In this document: piece after piece, positions 59,030 to 64,000 of the stretch
How positions within the stretch are numbered: position 1 is the first letter of the stretch
Layout: every line of letters begins with the position of its first letter
NCBI RefSeq assembly: GCF_015840335.1
Contig: NZ_CP060395.1
Location: forward strand, 1,488,001-1,552,000
Origin: Synechococcus sp. CBW1108
GTDB lineage: Bacteria; Cyanobacteriota; Cyanobacteriia; PCC-6307; Cyanobiaceae
Length of the DNA stretch: 64,000 nt
Direction of reading: 5' to 3'
The notes under the pieces: generated by a model
What the model saw: the letters and a program-made list of their open reading frames with translations, nothing else
Databases searched by the model: none
What the model was told of the DNA's origin: nothing
Program-made: the position numbers and the translations under genes

Positions 59030-59051
59030 TGACCAGATGACCTTCTGGTCA
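59030..59051 (-). promoter_or_regulatory. Probable Phd operator
   Basis: TGACCAGA-N6-TCTGGTCA, a perfect 8-bp inverted repeat 21 nt before the ATG; a third TGACCAGA (59009-59016) overlaps the start codon. This suits cooperative autorepression. Confidence 0.7.
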
Positions 59052-59140
59052 CCAAGAATCTAGGCCGAACCAGGGAGCAGGGAGCTCTTCAGGGCGGACA
59101 GCTGAGGCCACTCGCCGCATCCCATCCGCCAGCGCCACCT

Positions 59141-61927
<2,787 letters not shown>

Positions 61928-62099
61928 TGATGCGGACTGGCCAGCACAACCGTCATATTACCGGGCGGCTACCACAGCCGCGAAGTTTTGCCGCTGCGGC
62001 GCATGCCGATGGCGGCTAGCTATCCACCAGCTTCTGGCGCAGCAGATCGCGGAGTGGTGCGGGCAGGGGTGGGTTCCATCTTGGCCGAAATATGGGTAT

Positions 62100-62126
62100 G
62101 GGTAGAATTAGGGTTGATTTCTACCC
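62100..62126 (+). promoter_or_regulatory. Probable VapB operator
   Basis: GGGTAGAA-N11-TTCTACCC, a perfect 8-bp inverted repeat 26 nt upstream of the vapB start. It sits where autorepression by VapB would occur. Confidence 0.65.
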
Positions 62127-62152
62127 GGTTCCCTGAGGGGGCGTGAGTGGCG

Positions 62153-62422
62153 ATGGGCATGAACATCAAGGATCCGCAGGTGCACGCCATGGCCCGTGAG
62201 CTGGCGGCCCGCCGTTCCACCACCGTCACCGATGCCGTGCGCCAAGCCCTGCGGGCGGAGTTGGCCCGCTCCTCCAGTCCTGAGGCCCCCCGTGCCGTTG
62301 AGGCTAAAAAAGCAGCGGTTCGGGCCATCTGTGCGCGCTTCAGTGCTCGGCCTGAGTGGCAAGGCCGCACTAGTAAGGAGCTTCAGGACGCCCTTTACGA
62401 CGATCGGGGCTTGCCGAAATGA
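62153..62422 (+). CDS. VapB antitoxin (Rv0623-like)
   Basis: 89 residues from ATG 62153 (M-G-M-N-I-K-D-P-Q-V-H); GTG 62147 and ATG 62159 are also in frame. M-N-I-K-D-P-Q-V-H-A-M-A-R-E-L-A-A and T-V-T-D-A-V-R-Q-A-L-R match the PSK-type/Rv0623 VapB family. The end F-D/Y-D-D-R-G-L-P-K is typical. Coupled by ATGA to VapC. Confidence 0.88.
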   Translation: MGMNIKDPQVHAMARELAARRSTTVTDAVRQALRAELARSSSPEAPRAVEAKKAAVRAICARFSARPEWQGRTSKELQDALYDDRGLPK

Positions 62423-62835
62423 GGAAGCTGGTGATGGAACTCGTGATCGACCCCTCGGCTCTGATGGCCCTGCTGCTGCAGGAGGCAGAGGCAGAATCGC
62501 TGCTTGAAGTGGCGGCTGAGGCTTCGGTTGTGCATCTCAGCGCGGCGTCGCGCGTCGAGCTCGGCTTGGTTTCCGAGTGTTCGCGCCATGGGATTGCAGA
62601 CAGTGAGGTCGAACAGTTGCTCTTCTCCCTGGGCGTCCAAGTCGTGCCGTTTGATCAACACCATCTCCACTGGGCCCTCCACGGCTGGCGCCACTACGGC
62701 AAGGGTCGCCATCGGGCGGGCCTCAACCTGGGCGATTGCTTCAGTTATGGCCTGGCCATGGCCCTCGACCTGCCGCTGCTGTTCAAGGGCGACGACTTTG
62801 CCCGCACTGAAGTGAAGGTCGCCCTCAGCTGGTGA
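62419..62835 (+). CDS. VapC PIN-domain RNase toxin
   Basis: 138 residues: M-E-L-V-I-D-P-S-A-L-M-A-L-L (Asp), SAASRVELGLVSECSRHG (Glu), GLNLGDCFSYGLAMALDLPL (Asp in L-G-D-C-F-S-Y) and L-L-F-K-G-D-D-F (Asp). This is the common VapC subfamily paired with Rv0623-like VapB. Its last bases overlap the convergent cysE by 11 nt. Confidence 0.92.
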   Translation: MRKLVMELVIDPSALMALLLQEAEAESLLEVAAEASVVHLSAASRVELGLVSECSRHGIADSEVEQLLFSLGVQVVPFDQHHLHWALHGWRHYGKGRHRAGLNLGDCFSYGLAMALDLPLLFKGDDFARTEVKVALSW

Positions 62836-63583
62836 TGCCAGGGTTGTCGCCGAGGAACTCCAGGATTTCGCGGTCTTTGAGGTTTTGGGCGGCTCCGGTG
62901 CAGGCTTCCAGCACGGGTCGCCCGGCCGCCAGCTCCCGCAGGCAGGCCTGGGTGCGGGTCAGCTCGGTTTCCAGCACGTCGATGCGCTCCATCAGGTTGC
63001 GGATCACATTCGCTTCCGTGTCTGGCAGGGCTGAGTGGGCCAGGGGGTCGATGCGCACGCCGCTCTGGTGGATCACCCGGCCGGGGATGCCCACCACCGT
63101 GCTGTTGGCCGCCACGTCGCGCAGCAGCACCGAGCCGGCGCCGATGCGGGTGTTGGTGCCCACGGTGATCGCCCCCAGCACCTTGGCGCCGGCCCCCACC
63201 ACCACGTTCTCCTCCAGGCTGGGGTGGCGCTTGCCGTGGGCCTTGCCGGTCCCTCCCAGGGTAACGCCCTGATACAGGAGGCAGCGGTTGCCAATCACCG
63301 CCGTTTCACCCACCACCACTCCCATGCCGTGGTCGATGAACACGCCATGGCCGATCCGGGCCCCCGGGTGGATCTCAATGCCTGTCACCAGGCGCCCCAG
63401 CTGGCTGAGCAGCCGCGCCATCAAGGGCAGCAGCGGCAGGTGGCTGCCCCACAGCCAATGGCTGAAGCGATGCAGCGTCAGGGCGTGCAGGCCCGGGTAG
63501 CAGAGCAGAATTTCCAGCGTGCCGCGGGCCGCCGGATCGCGCTGTTTGATGATCGCCAGGTCGGCCTGCAGTGCCTTGAGCAT
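62825..63583 (-). CDS. cysE: Serine O-acetyltransferase
   Basis: 252 residues. The helical N-terminus (M-L-K-A-L-Q-A-D-L-A-I-I-K-Q-R-D-P-A) precedes a left-handed beta-helix from about 65: P-G-A-R-I-G-H-G-V-F-I-D-H-G-M-G-V-V, GNRCLLYQGVTLGGTGKAHG, K-R-H-P-S-L-E-E-N-V-V-V-G-A-G-A-K, and R-D-V-A-A-N-S-T-V-V-G-I-P-G-R. His in F-I-D-H-G is catalytic. It acetylates serine with acetyl-CoA, the first step of cysteine synthesis. The C-terminal end is the flexible tail. Confidence 0.96.
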   Translation of the reverse strand: MLKALQADLAIIKQRDPAARGTLEILLCYPGLHALTLHRFSHWLWGSHLPLLPLMARLLSQLGRLVTGIEIHPGARIGHGVFIDHGMGVVVGETAVIGNRCLLYQGVTLGGTGKAHGKRHPSLEENVVVGAGAKVLGAITVGTNTRIGAGSVLLRDVAANSTVVGIPGRVIHQSGVRIDPLAHSALPDTEANVIRNLMERIDVLETELTRTQACLRELAAGRPVLEACTGAAQNLKDREILEFLGDNPGITS

Positions 63584-63667
63584 GGCGCCATCCTGCCGGA
63601 GTCGGTGGGGGTTTGACCGTGGGGCACCCCTTCGGGCATGATCAACCCGTCGACCCGTTCGACGGTT

Positions 63668-63739
63668 GCGGATGTAGCTCAGTGGTAGAGCATCTCCTTG
63701 CCAAGGAGAGGGTCGAGAGTTCGAATCTCTTCATCCGCT
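63668..63739 (+). tRNA. tRNA-Gly(GCC)
   Basis: 72 nt cloverleaf: acceptor GCGGATG/CATCCGC, D-arm with AGCTCAGTGGTAGAGCA, anticodon stem TCTCC/GGAGA with loop TTGCCAA (anticodon GCC), and T-arm GAGAG-TTCGAAT-CTCTT. CCA is not encoded. Confidence 0.97.
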
Positions 63740-63757
63740 TGATCTAGGCCAGTTGAT

Positions 63758-64000
63758 TCAGGCCAGCAGTCCTATTTCCTTGCGCAGGGAATCGATGGTG
63801 GCGCTGCCCAGGTAGCTCTGGGCGCAGTGAACAATGGGCATCCGAATCAGCTGGGCCCGGTTTTGGCGCAGGCTCTGCTCCACCAGCGGCAGGCTGGGCC
63901 GATCGCAGAGCACGTGGCTGGCGGCCCGTAGCAGGGCGAGCAGGCGACTGCCCGTGTCGGGGTTGGCGGTCATCACCAGCAGGTCATTGCCGCGCATGCT
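63758..64000 (-). CDS. C-terminal end of a probable cyanobacterial GntR-type regulator (cut by window end)
   Basis: About 80 residues are visible and the frame stays open to the window edge: R-G-N-D-L-L-V-M-T-A-N-P-D-T-G, LLRAASHVLCDRPSLPLVEQ, LRQNRAQLIRMPIVHCAQSY and L-G-S-A-T-I-D-S-L-R-K-E-I-G. The end (Y-I/L-G-x-x-x-I-x-x-L-K/R-x-E-I/L-G-L) recalls the effector domain of a GntR-family regulator conserved in cyanobacteria. No DNA-binding part is in the window, so the call is tentative. Confidence 0.5.
   Translation of the reverse strand, partial: SMRGNDLLVMTANPDTGSRLLALLRAASHVLCDRPSLPLVEQSLRQNRAQLIRMPIVHCAQSYLGSATIDSLRKEIGLLA

Overview
The window looks like a chromosomal segment of a picocyanobacterium of the freshwater Synechococcus/Cyanobium type. 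This is inferred from the high G+C content, several HIP1 octamers (GCGATCGC, for example near 3408, 4923, 39592 and 60170), a SecA without the C-terminal zinc motif, RTX/SwmB-type surface proteins, and the cyanobacterial DUF2887/DUF4351 family. No rRNA was seen; there is one tRNA-Gly.

Layout. (1) 1-3074: 3' end of an HlyD-type secretion adaptor, a secreted RTX repeat protein with a clear terminator, and a GT4 glycosyltransferase. (2) 3340-10350: toxin-antitoxin (TA) loci (higBA with a dead higB, an Xre-RES pair packed behind a vapBC, another vapBC) mixed with scraps of a sugar-nucleotide cluster (epimerase, dehydratase and methyltransferase fragments) and a broken AAA ATPase. (3) 10340-29690: a cell-surface polysaccharide locus with FkbM methyltransferase, several GT2/GT4 glycosyltransferases, sulfotransferases (two fused to GT2 domains), a Wzt/Wzm ABC exporter, and a large SwmB/choice-of-anchor/RTX surface protein split by a one-base frameshift. 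(4) 29690-59010: an accessory island. Its backbone is a family of DUF2887 nuclease-like/DUF4351 genes, of which only one copy (33176-34099) reads open throughout. The others are cut, deleted or interrupted by vapBC and other TA cassettes, an IS3-family element, and three apparently identical group II introns, two of them in direct tandem. A recurring bipartite palindrome precedes many copies. (5) 59141-64000: secA, a vapBC pair, cysE, tRNA-Gly(GCC), and the end of a probable GntR-type regulator.

I count about 17 TA or TA-like loci in 64 kb: HigBA, RES/Xre (two plus a remnant), FitA/VapB-VapC (several), AbrB-VapC, Phd-VapC (three), HicBA, HEPN pair, DUF4160/DUF2442, TacAT, and an uncharacterised DUF4258-like two-gene module present in three states of decay. 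Most island genes are on the minus strand. Typical pairs overlap by 1-4 nt (ATGA, GTGA or TTGA junctions), which suggests translational coupling. All functional calls come from reading the sequence and recalled family features; no database search was run.
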